A DNA stretch of 47,197 nucleotides from CAYGZL01 sp964354345 (GTDB lineage Bacteria; Chloroflexota; Anaerolineae; Anaerolineales; UBA4823), in contig CAYGZL010000147.1 of NCBI GenBank assembly GCA_964354345.1, forward strand, positions 1-47,197, written 5' to 3'. Below the pieces are notes generated by a model, which was not told where the DNA came from, did not search any database, and was given only the letters and a program-made list of their open reading frames with translations. Made by a program: the position numbers and the translations under genes. This document shows positions 34,726 to 43,407 of the stretch, piece after piece; the stretch's first letter is position 1; the number at the start of each line of letters is the position of its first letter.

Positions 34726-36438
34726 ATGGATTTCAACCATTACTTTACCAACGAAGAGTTAGAAGCCATTCTTCCGACCTGGGTTCAAGAATATCCAGAT
34801 CTGTTAACCCTCACCCACCTGGGGCAAAGTTACGAAAAGCGACCGCTCTGGCTATTGACCTTGACGAACAAAAAAACAGGTTCAGACATTGAAAAACCGG
34901 CACTTTGGATAGATGGCAACATCCACGCCACCGAAATCGCAGGAACAACAACCGCCCTAATGCTTGCCTACACCCTGTTAGTAAACTATGGCAAAGAGGA
35001 GCGCCTGACTCACTTGCTAGATACCAGCGTATTATATATCGCGCCACGGATCAATCCTGATGGCGCGGCCTGGGCGATGGCGCCTAATCCCCGTTACATC
35101 CGTTCTGGCGTCCGACCTTATCCGTTTGAAGAAAAACAGGAAGGTTTACATGCCGAAGATCTGGATAAGGATGGGGTGATTTTACAAATGCGCATCCCCG
35201 ATCCCAATGGCGACTGGAAGATCAGTTCACTCGATCCACGCCTGATGGAAAAACGGTCTCCCAACGAATCTGGCGGCGCCTATTATCGTTTATTGCCGGA
35301 GGGAATGATTGAGGATTATGATGGTTACCTCATAAAACTTGGTCGACCTCAGCAAGGATTAGATTTCAACCGTAACTTCCCCTATGAGTGGCGTCCCGAA
35401 GGCGACCAAAACGGCGCTGGGCCTTATCCCGCTTCTGAGCCGGAGATTAAGGCTGTCGCTGATTTTATTGTCGCACACCCTAATATCAACCTGGCGGTAA
35501 CCTACCATACCTATAGCCGCGTCATCCTGCGTTGCTCCAGCACCAAGCCTGATAGTGAATTGGATACCGAAGATTTGTGGGTTTATAAGAAAATCGGACA
35601 AATGGGCACTCAATTCACCGGGTATCGTTGTGTCTCTGTTTTTCACGATTTCCTATATCATCCAAAAGAAATCACCACTGGTGCCTTCGATGATTGGATG
35701 TATGACCACCGGGGTGTATTCGCCTTTACTGTCGAGTTATGGGACTTGCCTTCAGAAGCCGGCATTCAGAATCGTAAATTCATTGAGTGGTACCAGGATC
35801 ACCCGCATCATGAAGATGTACAAATTCTCCAATGGGCTGATGCACACGCCGGAGCGGGTGCGTATGTCGCCTGGTATCCATTCAACCACCCCCAACTTGG
35901 CCCGGTTGAATTGGGTGGTTGGAACTCAATGTACACCTGGCGTAATCCACCAGCCGCCTTTATCGGATCGGAAGCCGCGCGCAATGTTCCCTTCGCTATA
36001 GCGTTAGGTGAGTTGTTGCCTCACCTGGCCATCCACACTTTGGAGGTGACGCCGCTAGAAGAGGAAACTGGAAAAACAACTCCGGATTTAAAATTAAAGA
36101 CTGATTTCCGGATCAACCTGGTCGTTGAGAATACCGGTTTCTTGCCAACTCATACCAGCCAACAGGCCAAAAAGCGCCAGGCTGTCCGTCCCTTGCGGGT
36201 TGAATTGGAGTTACCTGCTGGCGTAAGTCTGATCAATGGCAAAGTCCGCTCGGAACTGGACCACCTGGCCGGACGAAGCAACAAACTGGATGTTACTATG
36301 ATCTGGGGTGCGGCGCCCACCGACCACCGGGGGCGCGGAGAATGGGTAATACGAGCGCCTGCTGGTGCGCAAATAGGCATGAAGATTCTCAGTGAACGGG
36401 CTGGCACTCTATATCGTACAATTCAACTCGGAGGATAA
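34726..36438 (+). CDS. M14-family zinc carboxypeptidase
   Basis: 570-aa metallocarboxypeptidase. Start set at ATG 34726, with GGAG 10 nt upstream, because the residues from an earlier in-frame ATG (34642) lie inside the GH31 gene. Zinc ligands are H67 and E70 (GNIHATEIAG) and H261 (TYHTYSR); the general base is E337 (FTVELWDL). Between them are APRINPDGAAW and the substrate-binding LDFNRNFPYEW. An insert with DLDKDGVILQMRIPDPNGDW (about residues 145-165) fits a long-insert M14 subgroup that reads EDxDxDG. Residues 430-570 form an additional beta-rich domain. No signal peptide is seen. It probably trims peptides in the cytosol alongside PepA and the M24 enzyme. Confidence 0.92.
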   Translation: MDFNHYFTNEELEAILPTWVQEYPDLLTLTHLGQSYEKRPLWLLTLTNKKTGSDIEKPALWIDGNIHATEIAGTTTALMLAYTLLVNYGKEERLTHLLDTSVLYIAPRINPDGAAWAMAPNPRYIRSGVRPYPFEEKQEGLHAEDLDKDGVILQMRIPDPNGDWKISSLDPRLMEKRSPNESGGAYYRLLPEGMIEDYDGYLIKLGRPQQGLDFNRNFPYEWRPEGDQNGAGPYPASEPEIKAVADFIVAHPNINLAVTYHTYSRVILRCSSTKPDSELDTEDLWVYKKIGQMGTQFTGYRCVSVFHDFLYHPKEITTGAFDDWMYDHRGVFAFTVELWDLPSEAGIQNRKFIEWYQDHPHHEDVQILQWADAHAGAGAYVAWYPFNHPQLGPVELGGWNSMYTWRNPPAAFIGSEAARNVPFAIALGELLPHLAIHTLEVTPLEEETGKTTPDLKLKTDFRINLVVENTGFLPTHTSQQAKKRQAVRPLRVELELPAGVSLINGKVRSELDHLAGRSNKLDVTMIWGAAPTDHRGRGEWVIRAPAGAQIGMKILSERAGTLYRTIQLGG

Positions 36439-36441
36439 TTT

Positions 36442-36921
36442 ATGGGCATCAAAGAACGGTTTCTGGGCCTGGCAACATATTTATTGTTAGAACGACCGGT
36501 GCGTGCCCTGTCCCTGGCGGGATTTGCGGTTGCCTTTGGAGAATCCGGGAAACGCATCTCTATGCACCTTGAGTCAACGACAGATAACACTGCCAACCGG
36601 CAAAAACTAAGTCACATTATCGGTATTGAGAGGTGGGGTCAACGCCGGTTAAAAGTCGCCTTGGGTGAACCATCGCTTGAAGACGAATATAACACCTACC
36701 GACCCGATCCACAGTCTACCTGGTCAGAGCTCTGCGTAGATTTCCAAACTACTCGCCAGACTACGGTAGACTTGATCCGTCAGCTCGATCAGGCTGATGT
36801 GCCGGTTACTACTAAAATTCTCCACAACCATTTCGGTCCATTGAGCAGTCGCGCCTGGCTGCGCTACCTTAATTTGCACGCCAATCTGGAAAGCAAGCGC
36901 ATAAGTGGAGCTGTCCGGTAA
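36442..36921 (+). CDS. DinB-like four-helix protein
   Basis: 159-aa protein with the pattern of the DinB/YfiT-like four-helix-bundle superfamily. There is a His in the second helix (KLSHIIGIERWGQRRL), a middle linker (YRPDPQSTWSELCVDFQTTR) and a final helix with His (RYLNLHANLESKRI). Many members bind a metal through three His and act as thiol-dependent transferases or unknown enzymes. Only two of the usual His positions are clear here, so activity is uncertain. GGAGGA precedes ATG 36442, 3 nt after the carboxypeptidase stop. It is cotranscribed with the peptidase genes on either side. Confidence 0.65.
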   Translation: MGIKERFLGLATYLLLERPVRALSLAGFAVAFGESGKRISMHLESTTDNTANRQKLSHIIGIERWGQRRLKVALGEPSLEDEYNTYRPDPQSTWSELCVDFQTTRQTTVDLIRQLDQADVPVTTKILHNHFGPLSSRAWLRYLNLHANLESKRISGAVR

Positions 36922-36938
36922 TAATCCAGGAGATTACC

Positions 36939-38123
36939 ATGAAAAACCTAATCCAAGAAAAAGTTGACCAGGCGATTGATATTTTAAACGAAAAGGATGT
37001 TGATCTCTGGCTGACCTTCGTTCGTGAAACCAGCGCAGGGGGTGATCCGGTTTTGACTTTAATCTACGGTCATGACCTGACCTGGCAGAGTGCACTGATA
37101 TTAGCCCGATCTGGAGAGCGGATTGCCATCGTTGGGCATTTCGAGGCTGAGGCTGCCCGGCGCATCGGAGCCTATTCCTTAGTAATCCCCTACCACGAGT
37201 CGATGCAAAGCGTGCTCGTGGAAATCCTTGAACGGTTTCAACCTCGCCAGATCGCAATTAATTATTCGATAAATGATGTCCATGCGGATGGTTTATCCTT
37301 TGGAATGTATCAACTTCTCAGGCAATATCTCTCGGGCACCTTGTGGCAGGATCGTTTAATATCTGCCGAAAGCGTCGTCGGTGCTCTACGCAGTCGCAAA
37401 ACCCCTCGCGAAATTGATCGGATCAAATCTGCGATTGTCACAACGGAGATCATTTTTAATCGCACATTCGCCTTCGCCCAACCCGGTCTTACCGAACGAG
37501 AGATCGGTGATTTTATGCATTCTGAAGTAGAGACTCACGGGGTGAAAGCAGCCTGGGATTATGCCAACTGCCCATCGGTAAATACCGGGCCACTATCCCC
37601 AGTCGGTCATATTGGCCCCAGTGATATCCAACTCGAACCCGGTCACATTTTGCACATCGATTTCGGCGTACAGCATGAGGAATATTGTTCTGATCTCCAG
37701 CGAGTGGCATACATCCTGGCTCCGGGCGAACAACGACCTCCTGAAGCAGTGCAACGTGGCTTCGACACAATTGTTACAGCGGTCCAACAGGCTGTAGCCT
37801 CCATGCGACCCGGCAAACTCGGCTGGGAGGTGGATGCCGTGGCGCGGGGAGTTGTCACCCGCGCTGGATATGACGAATATAAATATGCCACCGGTCACCA
37901 TCTGGGGCGCCAGGCGCACGACGGCGCGGGTGTGCTGGGTCCCCGTTGGGAGCGTTATGGTGATACACCCAATTACCCGTTGGAAGCAGGCCATGTGTAT
38001 ACGATCGAGCCTGGATTGGCAGTGCCAGGTTATGGATATATCGGCCTGGAAGAAGATGTCGTCGTCACCGAATCTGGAGCCGAGTTTCTGAGTACACCAC
38101 AAGTAAAAATGATCCTTTTATAA
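36939..38123 (+). CDS. M24-family metallopeptidase (Xaa-Pro dipeptidase/aminopeptidase type)
   Basis: 394-aa 'pita-bread' peptidase. The N-terminal creatinase-like domain (residues 1-150) is followed by the catalytic domain starting AFAQPGLTEREIGDFM. Metal ligands are D241 (HIDFGV), D252 (CSDLQRVAY), a His in GHHLGR (H320/H321), and Glu in YTIEPGLAV and LEEDVVVTE. AGGAG precedes ATG 36939. It probably cleaves X-Pro bonds in peptides, though some family members hydrolyse creatine-like substrates. It is the third gene of a peptidase-linked run (M14, DinB-like, M24) and is followed after 38 nt by mgsA. Confidence 0.92.
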   Translation: MKNLIQEKVDQAIDILNEKDVDLWLTFVRETSAGGDPVLTLIYGHDLTWQSALILARSGERIAIVGHFEAEAARRIGAYSLVIPYHESMQSVLVEILERFQPRQIAINYSINDVHADGLSFGMYQLLRQYLSGTLWQDRLISAESVVGALRSRKTPREIDRIKSAIVTTEIIFNRTFAFAQPGLTEREIGDFMHSEVETHGVKAAWDYANCPSVNTGPLSPVGHIGPSDIQLEPGHILHIDFGVQHEEYCSDLQRVAYILAPGEQRPPEAVQRGFDTIVTAVQQAVASMRPGKLGWEVDAVARGVVTRAGYDEYKYATGHHLGRQAHDGAGVLGPRWERYGDTPNYPLEAGHVYTIEPGLAVPGYGYIGLEEDVVVTESGAEFLSTPQVKMILL

Positions 38124-38161
38124 TTTCCCAACGGTGTTCAGTCGCCAATGGAGTTGGTCCA

Positions 38162-38632
38162 ATGCCATACAGGATTACTCTACCTGCTCAAAAGCGGATT
38201 GCTCTGGTCGCTCACGATTCACGTAAAACTGACCTGCTTGAATGGGTAAAGTACAATAAAGTGCTCTTGAGCCACCATCATCTTTACGCCACAGGCACTA
38301 CCGGCGCTATGATTGCTCATGAAACTGATCTGCTGATCTACTGCTTTAAGAGTGGTCCCTTAGGTGGCGACCAGCAAATCGGAGCCAAAATTGCTGAGGG
38401 CGAAATTGACTTCTTGATCTTCTTTTGGGATCCTCTGGAACCTCAACCACACGATCCGGATGTCAAGGCTTTGCTGCGCCTGGCGGTTCTATATAACATC
38501 CCAACTGCCTCCAATCGGGCCACGGCAGACTTCCTGATTACCTCTCCATTGATGGGTCAATCTTACTCAAGAATGATGTCCGACCGGTTGAAACCAGGCG
38601 ATCCGGCGGGTACTGAAGATTCCTCTCTTTAA
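38162..38632 (+). CDS. mgsA: Methylglyoxal synthase
   Basis: 156-aa enzyme converting dihydroxyacetone phosphate to methylglyoxal and phosphate, a bypass of lower glycolysis used when phosphate is short. It matches the family closely: ALVAHDSRKTDLLEW, LYATGTTGAMI, the catalytic-Asp loop SGPLGGDQQIGAKIAEG, FFWDPLEPQPHDPDVKALL and SNRATADFL. Length is normal. GGAG lies 9 nt before ATG 38162. Its location after carbohydrate and peptide hydrolases fits central metabolism, with no specific operon logic visible. Confidence 0.96.
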   Translation: MPYRITLPAQKRIALVAHDSRKTDLLEWVKYNKVLLSHHHLYATGTTGAMIAHETDLLIYCFKSGPLGGDQQIGAKIAEGEIDFLIFFWDPLEPQPHDPDVKALLRLAVLYNIPTASNRATADFLITSPLMGQSYSRMMSDRLKPGDPAGTEDSSL

Positions 38633-38728
38633 GGCCCCTCGCCAGGTCTTTGGATTGTGTGTTAAAATACCGCTTCAATTTTCTATTATCGAACTGTTAT
38701 CCGCGGAAATGTTTATCGTAGGATAGGT

Positions 38729-40021
38729 ATGTTTATGAAAGCAATGATTCAATCCATCAAGGGCACTCGGGATTTCTATCCCGAAGAAATGGCTGTTCGC
38801 ACCTGGCTTTACGAAACTACTCGTAAGGTTGCTGAATCCTATGGCTACCAGGAATATGATACGCCTTTTCTGGAGTCGATCGAACTCTATGCTGCCAAAT
38901 CGGGTGAGGAGTTGGTGAAGGAGCAATCCTTCGTCTTTCCTGACCGGAGCGGTGATTTAATCACCCTGCGCCCTGAACTTACCCCCTCCCTGGCGCGCAT
39001 GATTGCCCAGCGCCAGCGTCAGCTCATCTATCCCCTTCGCTGGTGGTCGTGGGGACCTTTCTGGCGTTATGAACGCCCCCAAAAGGGACGCACGCGTGAA
39101 TTTTACCAATGGAATATAGACCTGATCGGGGTTGACTCGCCAGAAGCCGATGCTGAGATGGTTGCGGTTGGAGCAGGTTTCTTGCGCGCCACAGGCATCA
39201 CCCCGGCTCAGGTAAACATCCTGGTGAACAACCGCCAATTGATGGATGAAGAGCTCAAAGCTCTAGGTGTACCAACCGAGAAAAAGAGGGAAGTATTCCG
39301 TTTGATAGACCGGCTGGGCAAGATGGAAGTTGCAGAATGGGAAGCTTATGCAATCGAAGTCGGATTATCTCCGTATCAATTGACCGGTTTGAAAGCGGTG
39401 CTGGGGAATAACCAATTATGGCGGAAATCCGACTCGCTGGTGAGTCTGTTTCAGGCGTTGGACGCCCTTGGCGTCAAGGAATACGTTCGCTATGCGCCGT
39501 ATATCATCCGTGGCCTGGATTATTATACCGGTACGGTGTTCGAAGCCTGGGACTGCGACGGCGAGTTCCGCTCCATATTTGGTGGTGGACGCTACGACAA
39601 CCTGGTGGCGGATGTTGGTGGGGAACCATTGCCCGCAATCGGCTTCGCCATGGGTGATCTGGTTGCCAGCCTGGTTTTGAAGAAATTCGGTTGCATTCCA
39701 TCAGGACTGGCTGCCTCGCCGGCGCCAATCCTGGTCACGATATTCGATGAAGAGTCGAGGCTGGCCTCTCTGAGCCTTTCGGCTGAGTTGCGTCTGGCTG
39801 GCTTTAAAGTCATCTGTTACCCCGAACCTGCTAAGATGGCCAAACAGATCAAATTTGCTGATCGCATGGGCATGATAATCGCAATCATTCTGGGCCCTGA
39901 TGAGCGCGCACGCGGTCAGGTCGCGCTCAAGGACTTACGGACGGCAAAGCAGAAGACCGTTCCTCAAGCAGAAATTGTTACCACGCTACGCGAGATGGTT
40001 GATAACTGCCCTGCTTCATGA
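38729..40021 (+). CDS. hisS: Histidyl-tRNA synthetase
   Basis: Class II synthetase charging tRNA-His, about 430 aa. Motif 1 region: IKGTRDFYPEEM. Motif 2: WSWGPFWRYERPQKGRTREFYQWNID. HisS-specific signatures: GLDYYTGTVFEAWD and FGGGRYDNLV, followed by the C-terminal anticodon-binding domain from about residue 330. Either ATG 38729 or ATG 38735 could be used; AGGATAGG serves both. The 96-nt gap before it may hold its own promoter (TATTAT at 38684-38689). The gene for its substrate tRNA lies 33 nt downstream on the same strand. Confidence 0.96.
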   Translation: MFMKAMIQSIKGTRDFYPEEMAVRTWLYETTRKVAESYGYQEYDTPFLESIELYAAKSGEELVKEQSFVFPDRSGDLITLRPELTPSLARMIAQRQRQLIYPLRWWSWGPFWRYERPQKGRTREFYQWNIDLIGVDSPEADAEMVAVGAGFLRATGITPAQVNILVNNRQLMDEELKALGVPTEKKREVFRLIDRLGKMEVAEWEAYAIEVGLSPYQLTGLKAVLGNNQLWRKSDSLVSLFQALDALGVKEYVRYAPYIIRGLDYYTGTVFEAWDCDGEFRSIFGGGRYDNLVADVGGEPLPAIGFAMGDLVASLVLKKFGCIPSGLAASPAPILVTIFDEESRLASLSLSAELRLAGFKVICYPEPAKMAKQIKFADRMGMIIAIILGPDERARGQVALKDLRTAKQKTVPQAEIVTTLREMVDNCPAS

Positions 40022-40054
40022 TAGAATCGCATTCGCTCGTAAATCGAGCCATAC

Positions 40055-40127
40055 GGTGGGTGTAGCTCAATGGCAGAGCACTTGACTGTGGATCAAGTGG
40101 TTGCGGGTTCGACCCCCGTCACCCACC
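40055..40127 (+). tRNA. tRNA-His (GTG)
   Basis: Complete cloverleaf. Acceptor arms are GTGGGTG (40056-40062) and CACCCAC (40120-40126); D stem GCTC/GAGC; anticodon stem CTTGA/TCAAG with loop CTGTGGA (anticodon GTG, 40088-40090); T stem GCGGG/CCCGT with loop TTCGACC. The extra 5' G (40055) opposite C (40127) is the tRNA-His identity base pair and is encoded. The 3' CCA is not encoded. It lies immediately downstream of hisS. Confidence 0.97.
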
Positions 40128-40153
40128 CCTGATGGTTAGGCTGAAAGGTATAA

Positions 40154-40190
40154 AAGATGTCCCACATCTGGTGATGTGGGGCATCTTCTT
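40154..40190 (+). terminator. Strong hairpin after tRNA-His
   Basis: A 15-bp stem (AAGATGTCCCACATC, 40154-40168, with GATGTGGGGCATCTT, 40173-40187; one T-G pair) closes a TGGT loop, followed by CTT. The U-tract is short, but stem strength and position after hisS-tRNA-His make it the likely end of that transcript. Confidence 0.7.
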
Positions 40191-40210
40191 AATAAATAGG
40201 CCAGAACCGA

Positions 40211-40239
40211 TTAACGGATTCGTCACTCTGCCATATAAT
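40211..40239 (+). promoter_or_regulatory. Promoter of the glycyl radical enzyme cluster
   Basis: TTAACG (40211-40216), a 17-nt spacer and a perfect TATAAT (40234-40239), giving a leader of about 54 nt before ATG 40300. A small hairpin (AAGTG/CACTT) lies close to the start codon and the ribosome binding site is weak, so translation may be controlled. A CCG/CGG dyad overlaps the -35. Confidence 0.6.
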
Positions 40240-40299
40240 AAAGCACAACTCCTTTTCTTGATTTCCTCAAAGAAGTGATACCACTTACCAAATTAAGAT

Positions 40300-42462
40300 A
40301 TGTCACCCTTCATTGCCATTGAAAACCTGGATCCCCGCACCCTGACCCTGCGCCAGCGCTGCCAGGAGCGCAAAACCCTCCTGCCGCCTTGCGATGGCGA
40401 TCCACGCTTGATTGCCCGTTCTCTTCAAGCTACACCAACTGTTTCTTCCTGGACTATCCGGCGGGGTCTACTCACCCGCGACCTGCTGATCGGGATGCCA
40501 CTGGCGCTGGATGATCTCGAGTTATTAGTCGGTCGCCTGGCGCTAGACCTGCCTGAGTGGCAGGTGGAACGTCCAAAGGCCACAGCTTATATCCTGGCGC
40601 ATTATCCAACTGTGTTTACCCCTGGTCAAACTGGTCACTGCCAGCTCGATCTAAGCCGTTTGTTCAGCCTCGGACTCGATAATTTGAAAGCGGATCTCGC
40701 TCAACGCCGTCACTCAAGTTGCGAAAAAACGGCCGAAGTTTACCAATCCTTCTGTGCTGCCTTGGATGGCTTTACAATCCTTATCGAAAATGCGGCTCGC
40801 CTCGCTGAGCAAAACAGCCAATTCGCTGGTCGTGATCAGCCACAGGTAACCGAGCCACGTCGACATGAGCTCGAGGAGATGGCCGCCGCCTGCCATCATG
40901 TTGCCCATCACCCCCCTGAGACATTTCGACAGGCTTTACAACTCACCTGGCTGGCAATCCTGGGCTGCCAATATGCTGATCGCGCCTGGCTGGTTTCACC
41001 AGGCCACCTGGATCGCATCCTGGCTCCTTACTACCTGGCCGACCTGGCCATTGGTAAGATCACGCCTGAATACGCTTTGCTGCTCCTGGAGAATCTGTAC
41101 CTGCTCCTTAACGAAAACATTCCAGATGGCCTGGCAATCTCGGTGATGGTCGGCGGGCGGGATGCAAATGGCCAGGATTTGACCAACCCGCTTTCGTATC
41201 TCTGTTTGGAAGCGCTGCGACGAACAAAGCTGGTTTATCCTACGGTTGGAATTTGCTGGCATGCCGGTACGCCAGTTACATTGATTGACCTGGCGATAGA
41301 TTTGATCACCCGGGGATACGCAAACCCGGCTTTCTTTGGCGATGAGACTATCCAACGCGGCTTACAGCTTTACGGCGTTCCCCCGCAGGAATCCTGGAAT
41401 TATGTGAATTCTACTTGTGTTGAAATCACACCCGTAGGCTCCAGCAATATCTGGGTGGCTTCACCCTACTACTCCACCTGTAAACTATTGATAGATGAAA
41501 TTGCAGAACAAGTCCAGACAGGTACTGAGGCAGTTACATTCGAAGCTTTCACAGACCGTTACTGCCAACGCCTGGCGCGGCAGGTTGCTACTGCTGTAGC
41601 AGTTGAAAATGATAACCGCATCCAGCGCCAACAACACGGTGGCAAACCGCTGCAAAGCGTGTTTACCCGGGATTGCATCGCACGCGGTCGGGATATTGAC
41701 GATGGTGGGGCGCGGTATAACTGGGTAGAGTGTTCTTTTGTCGGATTGGCCAACCTGGCGGATTCGCTCTATGTACTACGGGAAGAAGTGTATCATCTAA
41801 AACGCCACACGCTGGCTGCGTTTCACCACATCCTGGAGGCCAACTACCAGGGCTACGAAGTCGAACGCCAGCGTTACCTGCATGCTTACCCTAAGTATGG
41901 CAATGACTGTTCTGAGATTGACAGCCTGGTTGGGGAGATCATCGCCGTGTTGCGTCGCATTTGTGCTCAGCACCGCCTGGAACCAGACGACAGCCCCTAT
42001 GTTCCTGGAGCATTTTGCTGGATCATGCACGAACATCTAGGTCGGGAATGCGGCGCTACGCCAGATGGACGCCAGGCGAATTTTCCTTTCGCAGATGGTT
42101 GTGGTGCTGCTCAAGGGCGTGAACGAAATGGACCGACTGCGGCAGCCCTATCGGTCACATCCTGGGACGCTGCGCCATTGATTGGCGGCGCTGCCTTTAA
42201 CCTGAAGTTCAGTACCTCGCTTTTTTCAATCCCTGGATCAGTGCGAGGACTGCGCGACCTGGTCCTCACTTTCTTACAGATGGGAGGTTTCGAGACTCAG
42301 ATCAATGTTGTAGATCAGCGCATCTTACGCGAAGCGCAGGCGCATCCCGAGGCCTACCGCGATCTGGTAGTGCGTATCGGTGGTTATACCGATTATTTCA
42401 CCCGCCTGACGCCAGAAATGCAGGCTGAGGTGATATTACGCACGGAATACAATGGAATTTAA
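40300..42462 (+). CDS. Glycyl radical enzyme of unknown substrate (not pyruvate formate-lyase)
   Basis: 720-aa member of the glycyl radical enzyme (GRE) superfamily. The radical-bearing Gly is G695 in RIGGYTDYF, 25 residues from the C-terminus, preceded by QINVVDQRILREAQAHPE. The thiyl-radical Cys is C373 and the general base E375, in NSTCVEITPVG. Cys-x-Glu marks the dehydratase, lyase and decarboxylase branch rather than the Cys-Cys of PFL; the residue before Cys is T rather than the usual G. Other family signatures are GGARYNWVECSFVGLANLAD, YPKYGND and GRECGATPDGR. The protein is shorter than typical 780-850-aa members, mostly in the N-terminal region. The activase gene abuts its stop. An oxygen-free cytosol is required for the radical. 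The substrate is unknown. Confidence 0.9.
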   Translation: MSPFIAIENLDPRTLTLRQRCQERKTLLPPCDGDPRLIARSLQATPTVSSWTIRRGLLTRDLLIGMPLALDDLELLVGRLALDLPEWQVERPKATAYILAHYPTVFTPGQTGHCQLDLSRLFSLGLDNLKADLAQRRHSSCEKTAEVYQSFCAALDGFTILIENAARLAEQNSQFAGRDQPQVTEPRRHELEEMAAACHHVAHHPPETFRQALQLTWLAILGCQYADRAWLVSPGHLDRILAPYYLADLAIGKITPEYALLLLENLYLLLNENIPDGLAISVMVGGRDANGQDLTNPLSYLCLEALRRTKLVYPTVGICWHAGTPVTLIDLAIDLITRGYANPAFFGDETIQRGLQLYGVPPQESWNYVNSTCVEITPVGSSNIWVASPYYSTCKLLIDEIAEQVQTGTEAVTFEAFTDRYCQRLARQVATAVAVENDNRIQRQQHGGKPLQSVFTRDCIARGRDIDDGGARYNWVECSFVGLANLADSLYVLREEVYHLKRHTLAAFHHILEANYQGYEVERQRYLHAYPKYGNDCSEIDSLVGEIIAVLRRICAQHRLEPDDSPYVPGAFCWIMHEHLGRECGATPDGRQANFPFADGCGAAQGRERNGPTAAALSVTSWDAAPLIGGAAFNLKFSTSLFSIPGSVRGLRDLVLTFLQMGGFETQINVVDQRILREAQAHPEAYRDLVVRIGGYTDYFTRLTPEMQAEVILRTEYNGI

Positions 42463-43386
42463 ATGATTCACGGTCTGGTATTCGATATCCAGCGTTTTGC
42501 CATCCACGACGGACATGGCATCCGCACCACAGTCTTCCTTAAAGGTTGCCCTTTGCATTGCCTCTGGTGCCATAATCCTGAAGGACAGACCACCCATGCG
42601 GAGATCTTCTTTCTGCCAGAAAAATGCATCACCTGCCATTATTGTGAGCAGGTCTGCGCGAACGATTGTCATCATTTTGAAGCAGTGACCTCTACCGCAG
42701 ATCCTGTCCACCGTTATGACCGTTCCAAATGTATCCGGTGCGGTCAATGCACCCGTGAATGTTACTCCGAGGCATTAGAGATCTGTGGTAAAGAGATGAG
42801 TGTGGAAGCTGTAATGGAGGTTGTGCTGAAGGACCACCTCTTTTACCAAACCTCCGGAGGCGGTTTAACTCTCTCTGGAGGCGAGCCGATGCAGCAATTC
42901 GAGTTCACCCTGGCTTTACTTCAATCTGCTCGACAATCTGGCCTGCACACCTGTCTTGAAACCTCCGGTTTTAGCTCTGAGCAAAGGTATATCAAAATTA
43001 TGCCGTTTGTGAACCTGTTCTATTATGATATTAAAGAAACTGACCCTGAATACCATCGGGTCTACACAGGCGCTCCAATTGCATTGATCCTTGAGAATCT
43101 AAAAGCGCTTGATCAAGCTGGTGCGTCCATTGTATTGCGCTGTCCAATCGTACCTGGAATTAATGATCGAGACGACCATTTCCAGTCGATCGCCCAGATC
43201 GCCAACCAGATGCAGCGATCCACAGGAATTCACATCTTACCCTATCACGACCTGGGCGCTTCGAAAAGCCAGCGCCTGGGAAAAACGCCTCCCCTGAACA
43301 GTATCCCGCTACCGGATGCGGTTCAGATTCAGGGATGGGTTAACAAGATTCAGCAATACACACATGTCCGTGTGCAAAGAGATTGA
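42463..43386 (+). CDS. Glycyl radical enzyme activase (radical SAM, ferredoxin insert)
   Basis: 307-aa radical SAM protein that would install the glycyl radical on the enzyme encoded just upstream; ATG follows that stop codon with no gap. The SAM cluster motif C-x3-C-x2-C is in GCPLHCLWCHNPEG. Two further ferredoxin-type Cys sets follow (CITCHYCEQVC and CIRCGQCTREC), as in activases of the non-PFL branch. Later family motifs are LTLSGGEPMQQ, LETSGF, YYDIKETDPEYH, RCPIVPGIND and ILPYHDLGASK. Length and order are typical. The pairing supports the GRE call and suggests a dedicated activase. Confidence 0.95.
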   Translation: MIHGLVFDIQRFAIHDGHGIRTTVFLKGCPLHCLWCHNPEGQTTHAEIFFLPEKCITCHYCEQVCANDCHHFEAVTSTADPVHRYDRSKCIRCGQCTRECYSEALEICGKEMSVEAVMEVVLKDHLFYQTSGGGLTLSGGEPMQQFEFTLALLQSARQSGLHTCLETSGFSSEQRYIKIMPFVNLFYYDIKETDPEYHRVYTGAPIALILENLKALDQAGASIVLRCPIVPGINDRDDHFQSIAQIANQMQRSTGIHILPYHDLGASKSQRLGKTPPLNSIPLPDAVQIQGWVNKIQQYTHVRVQRD

Positions 43387-43407
43387 TTTTATATTAAGGA
43401 GAAGAAC

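Noticed and set aside
37593..38102. Long open frame of 169 codons on the minus strand
   Set aside because: It lies wholly inside the M24 peptidase gene, whose motifs are clear; no ribosome binding site or family resemblance.
40300..42462. Pyruvate formate-lyase for the glycyl radical enzyme
   Set aside because: The active site reads C-V-E, not the adjacent Cys-Cys pair of PFL, and the activase has two extra ferredoxin clusters that PFL activase lacks.
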